The notes beneath the pieces were generated by a model. That model did no database searches. It saw nothing but the letters and a program-made list of their open reading frames with translations, and was not told where the DNA came from. Made by a program: the position numbers and the translations under genes. This document shows, piece after piece, positions 30,952-39,177 of a stretch of DNA of 64,000 nt. Source of the stretch: Fuerstiella sp. (GTDB taxonomy: Bacteria > Planctomycetota > Planctomycetia > Planctomycetales > Planctomycetaceae); NCBI GenBank assembly GCA_022447225.1, contig JAKVAZ010000008.1, forward strand, positions 124,001 through 188,000. The letters run 5' to 3'. Position 1 is the first letter of the stretch. Every line of letters starts with the position of its first letter.

Positions 30952-32136
30952 TCAGTCGCTCAACCATGACGCCAGCACGTTGGCAGGATCTTCCGTGGTC
31001 GCCGTCGGTGCCAGGTCCTTCTTTGCCAGATTGCTGAGCTTAGCTACATATTCCATGGTGCTCTTCAGAACCATGGGAGTGGCTGTTGCGTCGATCTTGC
31101 AGACAAAGATCACCAGAAAGTTACCGGAATCGTCTCGTTCAACACTCCAGGCTCCGATTTTCGTTCGAGCACTCTGCTGAAGCAGCCTGAGCGCGGTTTC
31201 AAGAACCGGTGATTCCTTCAACGTGGCGGCCAGAGCCCACACTTTGCGAACATCCGCCTGCTCAAAGTACTCCACATCCTTCGTCACAAAGACAGACTGC
31301 TGCTGATCATCCGGCTGATCAAAAGACACTTCGTATGGCCCGTTTTCAACCTGTTTGAATTTGAGGTCGGCCTTGTTCAGTACATCTGCGATCGGCAGTG
31401 GAGCCGGTTTCCAGTTGCTGTCCAGGAACGTTTTGACTTCCGAAATATCGACGCTGTAGCTGACCAGCCTCGCTTTGGGAGAAATCGCCTGAGAAATGGC
31501 GACCAGTTCGCCCCTGTTGTTCACCACCGGACCGCCACTGTCACCGGAATTGATCGGAGACTGGGTTTCCACGACCATGAAATCGTGTTCACCGGCACCC
31601 GTGCGAAACTGTTTCTGATAGACCGATCTCACGGTTCCCGAAGTGAAAACCCAAAGAGCATCCGACGATCCGGTGTTGCCGATGGACTGTATTTCTTCGC
31701 CGGGACCAATGCTGGTTTCCGCCAGCGGAAGTGCCTGGGCTCCTTCCGGCAGGCGATCCAGTTCGATCAGGGCCAGATCACGTTTACGATCGATTCCCAG
31801 AACTCGACCGCGAATCCCCAGTTTTTTTACATTTTTCAGGTAATGCTGACGGCTCACCACGGGCTTTTCGTTCTTCAGATCAGGGAAGAAGAGCACCGCG
31901 GCGCGAGCGTCACCGACCACATGAAAGTTGGTGATTAACAGCTTCTTTCCGGCATCTACCAGAACACCCGTTCCGCTGGACGTTTCACCACCGGTTTTGG
32001 CAAGAACCCATGCGGTGGACTTGAGTGTGCTGCTGTAAATTTTGACATCGGCTTTGACGATCGAGGCCAGGATGGCGAAGACCGCAGTACAGACGGCATA
32101 CCGAATCAGCAGTTGTTTGATTGAGGACATCATCAT
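30952..32136 (-). CDS. Exported trypsin-like (S1C) serine protease with C-terminal YbjN-like domain
   Basis: The start is one of three consecutive ATG codons at 32136-32128, consistent with the promoter candidate 58 bases upstream; a longer frame to 32256 would run through that promoter. The 394-residue protein has a signal peptide (about 1-29) and a protease domain (about 40-250) with H72 (NFHVVGD), D120 (RDLALIEL) and S200 (NSGDSGGP), all intact. No PDZ domain follows. Instead residues about 275-380 resemble the YbjN/chaperone-like region found in the exported protein at 34531. It probably acts in envelope protein quality control or processing and may be controlled by the nearby ECF sigma factor. 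Confidence 0.85.
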   Translation of the reverse strand: MMMSSIKQLLIRYAVCTAVFAILASIVKADVKIYSSTLKSTAWVLAKTGGETSSGTGVLVDAGKKLLITNFHVVGDARAAVLFFPDLKNEKPVVSRQHYLKNVKKLGIRGRVLGIDRKRDLALIELDRLPEGAQALPLAETSIGPGEEIQSIGNTGSSDALWVFTSGTVRSVYQKQFRTGAGEHDFMVVETQSPINSGDSGGPVVNNRGELVAISQAISPKARLVSYSVDISEVKTFLDSNWKPAPLPIADVLNKADLKFKQVENGPYEVSFDQPDDQQQSVFVTKDVEYFEQADVRKVWALAATLKESPVLETALRLLQQSARTKIGAWSVERDDSGNFLVIFVCKIDATATPMVLKSTMEYVAKLSNLAKKDLAPTATTEDPANVLASWLSD

Positions 32137-32193
32137 TGCACCATTTCCGAATGTGTGGGTCGAGATTGACCAGGAAGAATCCTGATTCAGTAA

Positions 32194-32223
32194 CCTCAGC
32201 GAAAAACGCCGTGGTTTGTTACA
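32194..32223 (-). promoter_or_regulatory. ECF-type promoter candidate for exported protease
   Basis: On the minus strand TGTAAC (32223-32218), a 16-base spacer, then CGCTGAGG (32201-32194). It is almost identical in both boxes to the element before the Gln-rich protein and lies about 58 bases from the start codon. Confidence 0.65.
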
Positions 32224-32485
32224 CTCGTTTTGAAAATCCCACGAAAAATTTCCCACCGGAAAACACGGCGTTTGCTGTCGTCGAATCCACTGAACGTCAG
32301 TTCGTCGAAGGAGATATCTCCGCGGATTGCCTGTAAATCAGGCTGCGAATTGTCCGTCACCGCTTCGGCCCTGAGCCCCGCTCAAATAAGATCATGATGT
32401 CCGAATTCGGACACCACCTAAAAACTCGTCCCCACAACACCCTGACCACTGCAAGGGAATCACCGCAAGTTCCTAAGTCATTGAA

Positions 32486-32524
32486 CATACCGGGTTTGCC
32501 ACGCAACCCCGGTATGAAACCCGG
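32486..32524. repeat. Overlapping alternative hairpins
   Basis: CATACCGGG (32486-32494) can pair with CCCGGTATG (32508-32516). Alternatively CCGGGTTT (32490-32497) can pair with AAACCCGG (32517-32524). The two stems share bases and exclude each other, an arrangement like attenuators, but no gene clearly depends on it. Confidence 0.45.
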
Positions 32525-32609
32525 GTCTCGTGGTGTTTTGAATCCCAAAACGGAACACCAGCCGGACGGAACAGTTCCCCGCGGGAAACAGCGTTGTGGT
32601 TTGAGGCGT

Positions 32610-32730
32610 TTAATTTCACTGCTGCCCTGTTTCCTTCCTGAGCGTGACAATGCGAATGTTGAGGAGTTTGCCATCAAACTCTGCCGAGTTCAGCATTTCC
32701 TGTACTTCCTGAGAACTTACCAATCACATG
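32610..32730 (-). pseudogene. Fragment of a decayed paralogue of the exported protein at 34531-35421
   Basis: Read on the minus strand, about 35 codons (LVSSQEVQEMLNSAEFDGK and on to RIVTLRKE) align without gaps to residues of the 34531-35421 protein (LVSPEEVREMLNAAEFDAK to RIVTMKKE). A TGA stop then follows. The DNA is also visibly similar. No signal peptide or downstream domain is recognisable around it, so this is a remnant of a gene duplication. It lies in the gap between the protease gene and the gene at 32818. The rest of 32257-32817 has no supported gene, but see the alternative hairpins at 32486-32524. Confidence 0.75.
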
Positions 32731-32841
32731 CCTAGCTGAATATTTTGTAGGCTGGCCGATCCGCACGGTACATTCGTACGGCTGCTCGTTTCCCAATCCA
32801 ATCTGTGAAATGTCCTGTTGTCCTTAGCAAAGACCATTTCA

Positions 32842-33330
32842 ATGCCCTCTCAGGATTCTCAATCACAGTTCAATCAGCAGGTGGGACGACTGCTGTGGTC
32901 CAGCAGCATTTTGAGTGCAGTGGAAGATTTTCCGACTCACCGTTTATTCAGTAATCCTTTGTTGATGAACGACAAGTCCTGTTGCCCAGATAAGTTCTGT
33001 GTCCCTCGGCGACGTCAGCGTGCGACGTTTCCGTATTTCCAGAACGCTGCACCGGACCAGACGAAGTTTTTTGAATCACAATTTGAACAGATGCCACTTG
33101 AACAACTGCCTCAGCGGAATGGTTCCACAGGAATGGCCGCGGCCACAGACCCTGTTTACCTGCAGATGTCACATGACCAGACACAACAATGGTTGCAGGA
33201 ATACGAGCCGACAGCAGTCCTTACGGAACACAAGTCAACAACGATGGTACCGGAGCGGCGGCAGTTCGGATGCCAAACAATTTCACGTGGCCCCGCAGAA
33301 TCAGCAGCCGAAGAGACGGCCCATGAGTAA
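32842..33330 (+). CDS. Hypothetical protein upstream of methyltransferase
   Basis: A frame from 32818 (TTG) or more likely ATG at 32842 encodes about 162 residues that are Gln-rich in the C-terminal half, with a CCPDKFC motif near residue 45 and no signal peptide. Its last 8 bases overlap the start of the methyltransferase gene, suggesting coupling. I do not recognise the family and there is no strong ribosome binding site, so it may be a hypothetical protein or a chance frame. Confidence 0.4.
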   Translation: MPSQDSQSQFNQQVGRLLWSSSILSAVEDFPTHRLFSNPLLMNDKSCCPDKFCVPRRRQRATFPYFQNAAPDQTKFFESQFEQMPLEQLPQRNGSTGMAAATDPVYLQMSHDQTQQWLQEYEPTAVLTEHKSTTMVPERRQFGCQTISRGPAESAAEETAHE

Positions 33331-34402
33331 TACGGGGAATGTTTCACCGGAATCGATTCCGTCTCTGTACGCACAGCAGGTGGTATCCGGCGATCACGCG
33401 TTGCACCAACATGCAGACAACGAGTGTTGCTGTGTCTGCAGCGGGCAGACGTTTAAAGAACAAATGCGTCTGCCCGGCACACGGTTTGGAATCCATGACT
33501 GCCAAAGCTGTGGCACAGGAATGCTGTTCCCCTCACCGACGCCCGATGAACTGGCCTCGTTCTACGTTTCGCAGTACTACGGTGAGTCTGGTCAAAAATT
33601 TGGACGTCTGACAGAAATCCTGGTGCGACTGGTCGGCAATCGACAAACGCATTTTCTGACGAGACATCTGTCCCCCGGAGGACATGTACTGGACGTAGGT
33701 TGCGGTCGCGGCGTGGTGGCATCCCCTCTGGCTGCTGCCGGCTATCATGTCACAGGGTTCGAAATTTCCGCAGACGCTGTTCAGGGAATTCATCGTGATG
33801 TTGAGGTACTGATCGCAGCCTCTCTGCAGGAAGCCCCCGTACGGGCCGCCGAATACGATTTAGTGATCATCTGGCATGTGCTGGAACACGTTACGGGTCC
33901 GGATGCCACGCTGCAGGCCGCCTGCCGCGCCCTGAAACCCGGCGGCAAACTGGTGGTTGCGGTCCCCAATTATTCAAGCTGGCAAGCCCGGTTGTTTGGA
34001 TCCGCCTGGTTCCATCTGGACCCGCCAAGGCACCTGTATCACTTCCCTTCGACCGCACTGCAGACACTACTGAAAAACTGTGGTCTGGATGTCTTGCGAG
34101 AACATCACTTTTCGCTTCGGCAAAATCCATTCGGCTGGGTTCAAAGCATTCTGAACAAATTGCTGCCACGGCAGCGGAACCGTCTGTATTCGTATTTACT
34201 CAACGAACCCCTGCCGGAGGGGAACTTGACATTGGCTGCACGCATCGGCTGGTTGGCAACCTACGTCGCAGGCATGGTCATCGTGCTGCCGCTGGCTATT
34301 GCGGCTGCCGTGTTTCGCTCCGGAGGAACCATTCATTATCTGGCTGCCCGACCGGTAACCGATCAACAAACGACGGCTGCCGAAAGCGTATTGGATGGTT
34401 AA
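33323..34402 (+). CDS. Zinc-ribbon class I SAM methyltransferase with C-terminal membrane segment
   Basis: ATG at 33323 gives 359 residues; the frame is open upstream to 32999 but that part looks like a shadow. An N-terminal Cys cluster (C35-C39 and C60-x-x-C63) is a small zinc-binding module common before UbiG-like methyltransferases. Motif I is VLDVGCGRG (about 122-130), followed by HVLEHV and LKPGGKLVVAVPN. A hydrophobic helix (about 310-330, VAGMVIVLPLAIAAAVF) may anchor it to the membrane. Such proteins modify lipid- or glycan-linked substrates; the target is unknown. Confidence 0.75.
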   Translation: MSNTGNVSPESIPSLYAQQVVSGDHALHQHADNECCCVCSGQTFKEQMRLPGTRFGIHDCQSCGTGMLFPSPTPDELASFYVSQYYGESGQKFGRLTEILVRLVGNRQTHFLTRHLSPGGHVLDVGCGRGVVASPLAAAGYHVTGFEISADAVQGIHRDVEVLIAASLQEAPVRAAEYDLVIIWHVLEHVTGPDATLQAACRALKPGGKLVVAVPNYSSWQARLFGSAWFHLDPPRHLYHFPSTALQTLLKNCGLDVLREHHFSLRQNPFGWVQSILNKLLPRQRNRLYSYLLNEPLPEGNLTLAARIGWLATYVAGMVIVLPLAIAAAVFRSGGTIHYLAARPVTDQQTTAAESVLDG

Positions 34403-34440
34403 TGATATTGTTCTTAGTCAGGAGTGATTCCCGGAACAAT

Positions 34441-34454
34441 GTCAGAATTCTGAC
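34441..34454. repeat. 14-base perfect palindrome between convergent genes
   Basis: GTCAGAATTCTGAC is a perfect palindrome lying 39 bases after the methyltransferase stop, just before the terminator of the opposite gene. It could be a hairpin on the plus strand or a protein-binding site. Confidence 0.4.
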
Positions 34455-34461
34455 ACAACGT

Positions 34462-34497
34462 AAAAAACCGTCGCAGCAATGCACTGATTGCGGCGAC
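34462..34497 (-). terminator. Rho-independent terminator of the YbjN-like exported protein gene
   Basis: An 11-base stem with one mismatch (34470-34480 with 34487-34497, 6-base loop) is followed on the minus strand by a run of six T (34467-34462). It lies about 34 bases after the stop codon of the gene at 34531. Confidence 0.8.
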
Positions 34498-34530
34498 AGG
34501 TGTCAGGCTGAAGTCGTGTGACGGTAAGAC

Positions 34531-35421
34531 CTATGAGGCTTTACTAAAGACCAGTGGTGTGGTGTTTTGAATCTGAAAACTGAACTGTGTATCGGACGTC
34601 AGCGTGAGCTTCCCTGCCAGTTTCACTCCATCGTCCCCCAGGAGACTCAGTGAACCCTGAGTCACCGTGAATTTTCCGCTGGACCTGGTTTGCTGCCCAT
34701 TTTTGATATGGACCAGATTGAACGTCCCGCCGGCACTAAATTCCACAGCGAACGCTTCGGTGTTCGATCTGACAGCTGACCATTTTCCTGCCAGAGAGGC
34801 CGTCGTTGTCTGCGGAGTCGAATTTGATTCCTGATCCGGTTCCGATGGCGTTTCGGACTTTGATGCCCAGATATCTTCCGTATTTTTCGCCAAAATGGCC
34901 ATGCGATTGATTGTGTCTCGAAGCTGTTGCCCGGTGAGACCCTGGTTTTTCACCACCAGCGACAATTCCATCCGTTCCCGCGTTGCATGATACGCGAACA
35001 GGCTCGGAGCGTTGTTTTGGCTGGCATTCATCATCCTCAGCAGAGTCTTCGCAGGCAGATCCTTTTCAACGTCTTTGATCGTGCTCAAACCCAGCACGAT
35101 TGTAAGTGTGGTTTCGTCTTCGGCGAGGATCACCATCACAGGAAAAGACCACGGAGCCAGTTCCTTCTTCATTGTGACAATCCGATTGCTGAGGACTTTG
35201 GCATCAAACTCTGCCGCATTCAGCATTTCCCGCACTTCCTCGGGACTCACCAGCCTCTTCGACGGTTTGGTTCCGGTTCCGGCATCAGCGTTTCCGGAAG
35301 ACGAACTACCGAAGACAGATCCAGGTCGGACGTCGGAAAACAGGTCATTGCTGTCGGCGAAGCCGACAGAACCAAGACCAATAATGAAGGCAGCGGTGAA
35401 TCCAGGGACGATTGTTCTCAT
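34531..35421 (-). CDS. Exported YbjN-like protein with C-terminal beta domain
   Basis: The 296-residue protein has a signal peptide (about residues 1-22) and a low-complexity linker. Residues about 55-195 look like the YbjN/type III chaperone-like fold (EVREMLNAAEF, then LLRMMNASQ and MELSLVVKNQGL). Residues about 212-296 (AGKWSAVRS to PLVFSKAS) form a C-terminal domain that matches the end of the Gln-rich protein at 29806 in pattern. The YbjN-like part also resembles the C-terminus of the protease at 30952. A variant of the ECF promoter-like element lies 45 bases upstream. Function unknown; probably periplasmic or cell-surface. Confidence 0.7.
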   Translation of the reverse strand: MRTIVPGFTAAFIIGLGSVGFADSNDLFSDVRPGSVFGSSSSGNADAGTGTKPSKRLVSPEEVREMLNAAEFDAKVLSNRIVTMKKELAPWSFPVMVILAEDETTLTIVLGLSTIKDVEKDLPAKTLLRMMNASQNNAPSLFAYHATRERMELSLVVKNQGLTGQQLRDTINRMAILAKNTEDIWASKSETPSEPDQESNSTPQTTTASLAGKWSAVRSNTEAFAVEFSAGGTFNLVHIKNGQQTRSSGKFTVTQGSLSLLGDDGVKLAGKLTLTSDTQFSFQIQNTTPLVFSKAS

Positions 35422-35465
35422 GGCAGCACCTGTTTTTCAGATGGAGGATTAATGGAATACAACTG

Positions 35466-35495
35466 CCAAAGCGAGAATTTGCCGAGGATGTTACG
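35466..35495 (-). promoter_or_regulatory. ECF-type promoter candidate for YbjN-like exported protein
   Basis: On the minus strand CGTAAC (35495-35490), a 16-base spacer, then CGCTTTGG (35473-35466). It differs from the other three elements at one -35 base and two -10 bases but keeps the spacing, and lies about 45 bases from the ATG. Confidence 0.55.
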
Positions 35496-35601
35496 CGGAA
35501 AGTCAATTTGTTCTACGTCATCAGATCAATGCGGTCCTGTTCCAGGTTCCCGGCCTGGGACCCCGTGAACTTAAAGCTCCACTTGATCGAATACGTTCTG
35601 A

Positions 35602-35838
35602 TTATCGCCTGCACACCGCCAAGCAGAGTTTCGCGACAACACAGTTCCAAACCATTAAGCCTTGGACTTCGCGAATGCGAATGAATGATCGAGAGGGGCC
35701 GCCGAACGTCTGCAGGCGATGATCGGGCACCTGACAGACGGAATACAGGTCGCCGGCATGAGTGCGTTTGGTCATCCCCGCCAGATGTAGATCACCGCTC
35801 ATGCGTTGGCAAAGATGTCCATTGAAGTAACGAAAACG
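35602..35838 (-). pseudogene. Possible remnant of a tyrosine recombinase N-terminus
   Basis: A short frame ending at 35602 contains NGHLCQRMSGDLHLAGMTKR and continues THAGDLYSVCQ. This recalls the core-binding start of phage-type integrases (RM-x-DL-x-L-x-G-x-x-x-x-T-x-x-x-Y). After about 30 residues the match is lost, and there is no catalytic region. I regard it as a tentative relic. The remaining sequence of the gap 35422-35845 has no gene. Confidence 0.3.
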
Positions 35839-35845
35839 AGTCAGA

Positions 35846-36457
35846 CTACTCCGCAGCATCCAGGATTTCGTGGAGCTGCTTCATGGTTCGAGTCAGCATG
35901 ACTCGAACGGCAGCGTCCGATTTCCCCAAAGCAGCTGCAATTTCTTTGGAAGGCTTGTTTTCGACGTACTTCAACCGGACAGCTTCCTGTTGATCAGACG
36001 ACAGTCCTGACAAGGCTTCGTAGAGTCTCATTTCACGGGCGTTTCGGGAAAATGCGGCACTGGGAGTCGTCATGCTTTTCACGAGCATGTTGATCATTCC
36101 TCCTTCGCTGCTCCGGGAAGAACGGCCTTCCAGCGGGCGTTCCCTGCGAGCGTCCCGCTTCTGAGCGCCAAAATGATGGCGGTGGGCGTCCACAATCCTG
36201 CGTTCTGCCATGTGGCACAACCACGAAAATGGGTCTCGCTCGCCGGGAAACTCGGCAGTGATGGAACGCACGGCTTCCGCACTGACCTCCTGAAAGATGT
36301 CTTCGACTTCGACTTTGTTTCGCAGGGCGTCTCCCAGTCGACGACTGATAAACGCCATCAACTGTTTTTGGTTAACGTTCAAAAATTCCGCCAAAGATTC
36401 AACACAGCCTTCGCTGATCCCTTTCAGCAGTACGGGATCGTCTTCATAGTCACTCAT
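35846..36457 (-). CDS. ECF-type RNA polymerase sigma factor
   Basis: The 203-residue protein has a sigma region 2 (about residues 25-100) with the VEVEDIFQEVSAEAVRS helix and the promoter-melting segment FSWLCHMAERRIVDAHR. Region 4 (about 145-200) carries a helix-turn-helix (PSKEIAAALGKSDAAVRVML). No anti-sigma factor is encoded next to it. Instead it is divergent from a membrane Ser/Thr kinase gene 153 bases away. ECF sigma factors paired with kinases and lacking classical anti-sigma factors are known in planctomycetes and a few other bacteria, where phosphorylation can control the sigma factor. It may direct transcription from the shared TGTAAC-N16-CGCT elements in this region. Confidence 0.9.
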   Translation of the reverse strand: MSDYEDDPVLLKGISEGCVESLAEFLNVNQKQLMAFISRRLGDALRNKVEVEDIFQEVSAEAVRSITAEFPGERDPFSWLCHMAERRIVDAHRHHFGAQKRDARRERPLEGRSSRSSEGGMINMLVKSMTTPSAAFSRNAREMRLYEALSGLSSDQQEAVRLKYVENKPSKEIAAALGKSDAAVRVMLTRTMKQLHEILDAAE

Positions 36458-36610
36458 GAAATCGCGATCGTTTTAACGTCTGTCGGACGGAATCACGGAT
36501 TTGGGGGGCAGCCGGTCGTGCTGTTCTGCAGCGATGGTATCATCCTCCCCTGGATTGTTCACCGAACACGGTCCTCCACGTTCTCTGAATTACTGACACA
36601 GAATTTCCCC

Positions 36611-38869
36611 ATGAATCAGCCGAATGACTTCTGTTCGGATCCCGAAAACAACTGGGAGATTCTGGCGGGTTATCTGGAAGCGTTTCTGGACGCATGGGAG
36701 AACGATGGTTTCGGACCACCACTGGGTGAACATCTTCCTGAGGACCCCGGATCCCTCCGCAAGATGGTCCTGATCGAACTCATCAAAGTCGATCTGGAAT
36801 ATCGACACAACGGGGAGGGCCCGGTCCTGCAACTGGAGGACTATCTGGCAGAACACCCGGAACTGGGAGAACCCGACGGAATCCCGATCGAACTCATCCA
36901 GGAAGAACATCATCTGCGCCGCGTCCGGTCGGGCAATCCGGTTGACACCGACGAGTACATCGCTCGGTTTCCGGAAAAAGCTGGCGAAATTCGTCGCCGG
37001 TTGCCGGCAGATGCTGCCAGTGAACAGGAACGGACCGGTCAGCAATTAAGTGAACAGTATCAGCCCGGTGATCACATCGGTGATTTCTACCTGATGTCGG
37101 CTCTGGGGACCGGAGCCTTCGGAAGTGTATTTCTGGCCCGACAGGAATCCATGCAGCGACTGGTGGCGTTGAAGGTGTCGAACGATAAGGGCACCGAAGC
37201 CCAGACTCTGGCTCAACTGGACCACCCGAATATTGTTCGGGTCCACGATCAGGTTCGTCTGCCGGTACAGAGTATTCGTCTGCTTTACATGCAGTTTGTG
37301 GCCGGTGGCACGCTGCAGTCTGTTGTAAAGGCCTCCCAAACCGCAGAAAACAAAAACGGCCGACTGGTTGCCGACTGCATTGCAAATGCTTTGGATCACT
37401 CAGGGATCTCGTCGATACAGAATGTCTCTTTGAACAGAGGCCTGGCGGACAAGTCGTGGGCGGAGGTCACCGGTCAGTTGGGAATGGAACTGGCTCAGGC
37501 ACTGCACTATGCCCATGAACAGGGCGTGTTGCACCGTGATCTCAAACCAGCCAACGTCCTGCTGGAAGTCAACGGTTCCGCCAAACTGGCGGACTTCAAC
37601 ATCAGTTTTTCTTCCGAAGTCATCGGTGACACTGCAGCAGCTTCCTTTGGAGGAAGCCTGGCTTATATGTCGCCGGAGCAACTGGAAGTCTGCCATTCAG
37701 ACAGAAGGACTCAGGCGGATGACCTGGATGAACGTTCGGATGTGTTTTCTCTGGGAATCCTGCTGTGGGAACTGATGTACGGGAAACGCCCTTTTCCCGA
37801 TGAGACAGTCACCGAAAACTGGAACCAAACCCTGGACGATATGACGGAACTTCGTGGTCAGGGCGTTGGTGATCCACCCACACCACCCGCAAACGCCACG
37901 GAAGAACTTTTGGTACTCATCCTGCGTCGGTGTCTGGAACCCGATCCGGAGAATCGGTTTCGGACCGCCGATGAACTGGCGCGGGAACTGGGCCTGTGTT
38001 TGCAGCCTCAGGTAGCAAAGCTGATCCGGTCCAGTGAAACCGGCTGGCGAAAAGCCGCTGTGACCTGGCCGATGCCGGCCTTTCTGTTCGCCGCAATCGT
38101 GCCTCATATTTTTGCCGCCTGTTTCAACTACTTTTATAACGAAACAAAGATCATCAGAGATCTGACCGCTCTGACAACGGATCAACCCGATCAGTCTCAG
38201 CTGCTGGTGGACAAGTTTCGGATGCTTGTGATCGTGATCAACCTCATCGCCTTTTCGATCGCTTTCGGTCTTTGTATTTCCTATATCAAGCCGATTGTCC
38301 GGGCCATTCGCCGCGATGGTGACAGAACCGGTCCGTCTCCTGCAGCAGCCAGAATCCGATCACTGCGTTTAAGCCGTTTCGTGACGATTCTGGGAATCAC
38401 GGAGTGGGGCATTGCCGGACTGGCTTATCCTCTGGCTTTGTACCTGTTCGCAGGCAGCCTGGACGCCGTCGTGCCGATTTATTTCATTGGCTCTTTGGTC
38501 ATCTGCGGGCTGCTTGCCGCTGCGTATCCGTTTTTTCTTACCGCGACGCTAACGATTCGAGCCTACTTTCCCGCATTGTTGCGACACGACTGTTTGACGT
38601 CACAGGATGTCAACAGATTGCAGGCATTATCAATGCAGTCTGCCTGGTCTTTGTATCTGGCGGGCGGTGTGCCGGCAGTGGGAATGTTGATTCTGATCGC
38701 AACCGGTGAAGGAAAAGATTCCCTGGGTGGACTCGCTCTGCTGGTGTTGAGCGTCCTGGGAGCCATCGGATTCGCCTTCGCCCTGTGTCTGTCACGAACA
38801 CTGCAACGAGATATCGAAGCCCTGCACGACGCCTACCGGCTAACCAGCCGGAATGCTCAGAAAACGTAA
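36611..38869 (+). CDS. Membrane Ser/Thr protein kinase (Hanks type) with DFN in place of DFG
   Basis: ATG at 36611 gives 752 residues; the frame is open upstream into the sigma gene but without conserved sequence. An acidic N-terminal region (about 1-150) precedes the kinase domain (about 155-460): glycine loop LGTGAFGSVF, ALKVS lysine, HRDLKPANVLL (about 307), LADFNIS (about 327), MSPEQLE and RSDVFSLGILLWELMYGKRPF. The usual DFG glycine is Asn, while the metal-binding Asp is kept, so activity is still possible. From about residue 483 there are roughly six membrane helices and no extracellular sensor domain. It is likely a sensor-transducer acting on the divergent ECF sigma factor. Confidence 0.85.
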   Translation: MNQPNDFCSDPENNWEILAGYLEAFLDAWENDGFGPPLGEHLPEDPGSLRKMVLIELIKVDLEYRHNGEGPVLQLEDYLAEHPELGEPDGIPIELIQEEHHLRRVRSGNPVDTDEYIARFPEKAGEIRRRLPADAASEQERTGQQLSEQYQPGDHIGDFYLMSALGTGAFGSVFLARQESMQRLVALKVSNDKGTEAQTLAQLDHPNIVRVHDQVRLPVQSIRLLYMQFVAGGTLQSVVKASQTAENKNGRLVADCIANALDHSGISSIQNVSLNRGLADKSWAEVTGQLGMELAQALHYAHEQGVLHRDLKPANVLLEVNGSAKLADFNISFSSEVIGDTAAASFGGSLAYMSPEQLEVCHSDRRTQADDLDERSDVFSLGILLWELMYGKRPFPDETVTENWNQTLDDMTELRGQGVGDPPTPPANATEELLVLILRRCLEPDPENRFRTADELARELGLCLQPQVAKLIRSSETGWRKAAVTWPMPAFLFAAIVPHIFAACFNYFYNETKIIRDLTALTTDQPDQSQLLVDKFRMLVIVINLIAFSIAFGLCISYIKPIVRAIRRDGDRTGPSPAAARIRSLRLSRFVTILGITEWGIAGLAYPLALYLFAGSLDAVVPIYFIGSLVICGLLAAAYPFFLTATLTIRAYFPALLRHDCLTSQDVNRLQALSMQSAWSLYLAGGVPAVGMLILIATGEGKDSLGGLALLVLSVLGAIGFAFALCLSRTLQRDIEALHDAYRLTSRNAQKT

Positions 38870-39177
38870 GCTATACAGGAACCGGCAACGGATCGATCTT
38901 TCAGGCCTGGTCCTGTGTGTTTCCGAAGTTCCAACGGCTCCGACACGGAATTACGGGTTCAAGGACATGGACCCGTGAATTGTCGCACTATGGTTTCCGC
39001 CGCCCCTCTCGGAGTGAAGTCACCGTGATAGTCCGTCATGACATCAAAGCGTTACAGCAGGCAGTGTCAGCGGACAGGCGTCCAGTACCGGTCGGACAGA
39101 ACGATGCGTCAGGATCATAGGCGCTAAAACAGTGAATAAACGGCCCGGCACGCGAATGCCAATTGTTTGAAAAGTCA
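38870..39177. other. Intergenic region after kinase gene, no gene seen
   Basis: About 300 bases without a supported gene precede the promoter element at 39178. The short frames here are unremarkable, and no clear terminator is seen for the kinase gene. Confidence 0.4.

Noticed and set aside
36173-36610. Upstream extension of the kinase frame
   Set aside because: It lies antisense to the sigma factor gene and has no kinase or signal features; ATG at 36611 fits the acidic N-terminus seen in such kinases.
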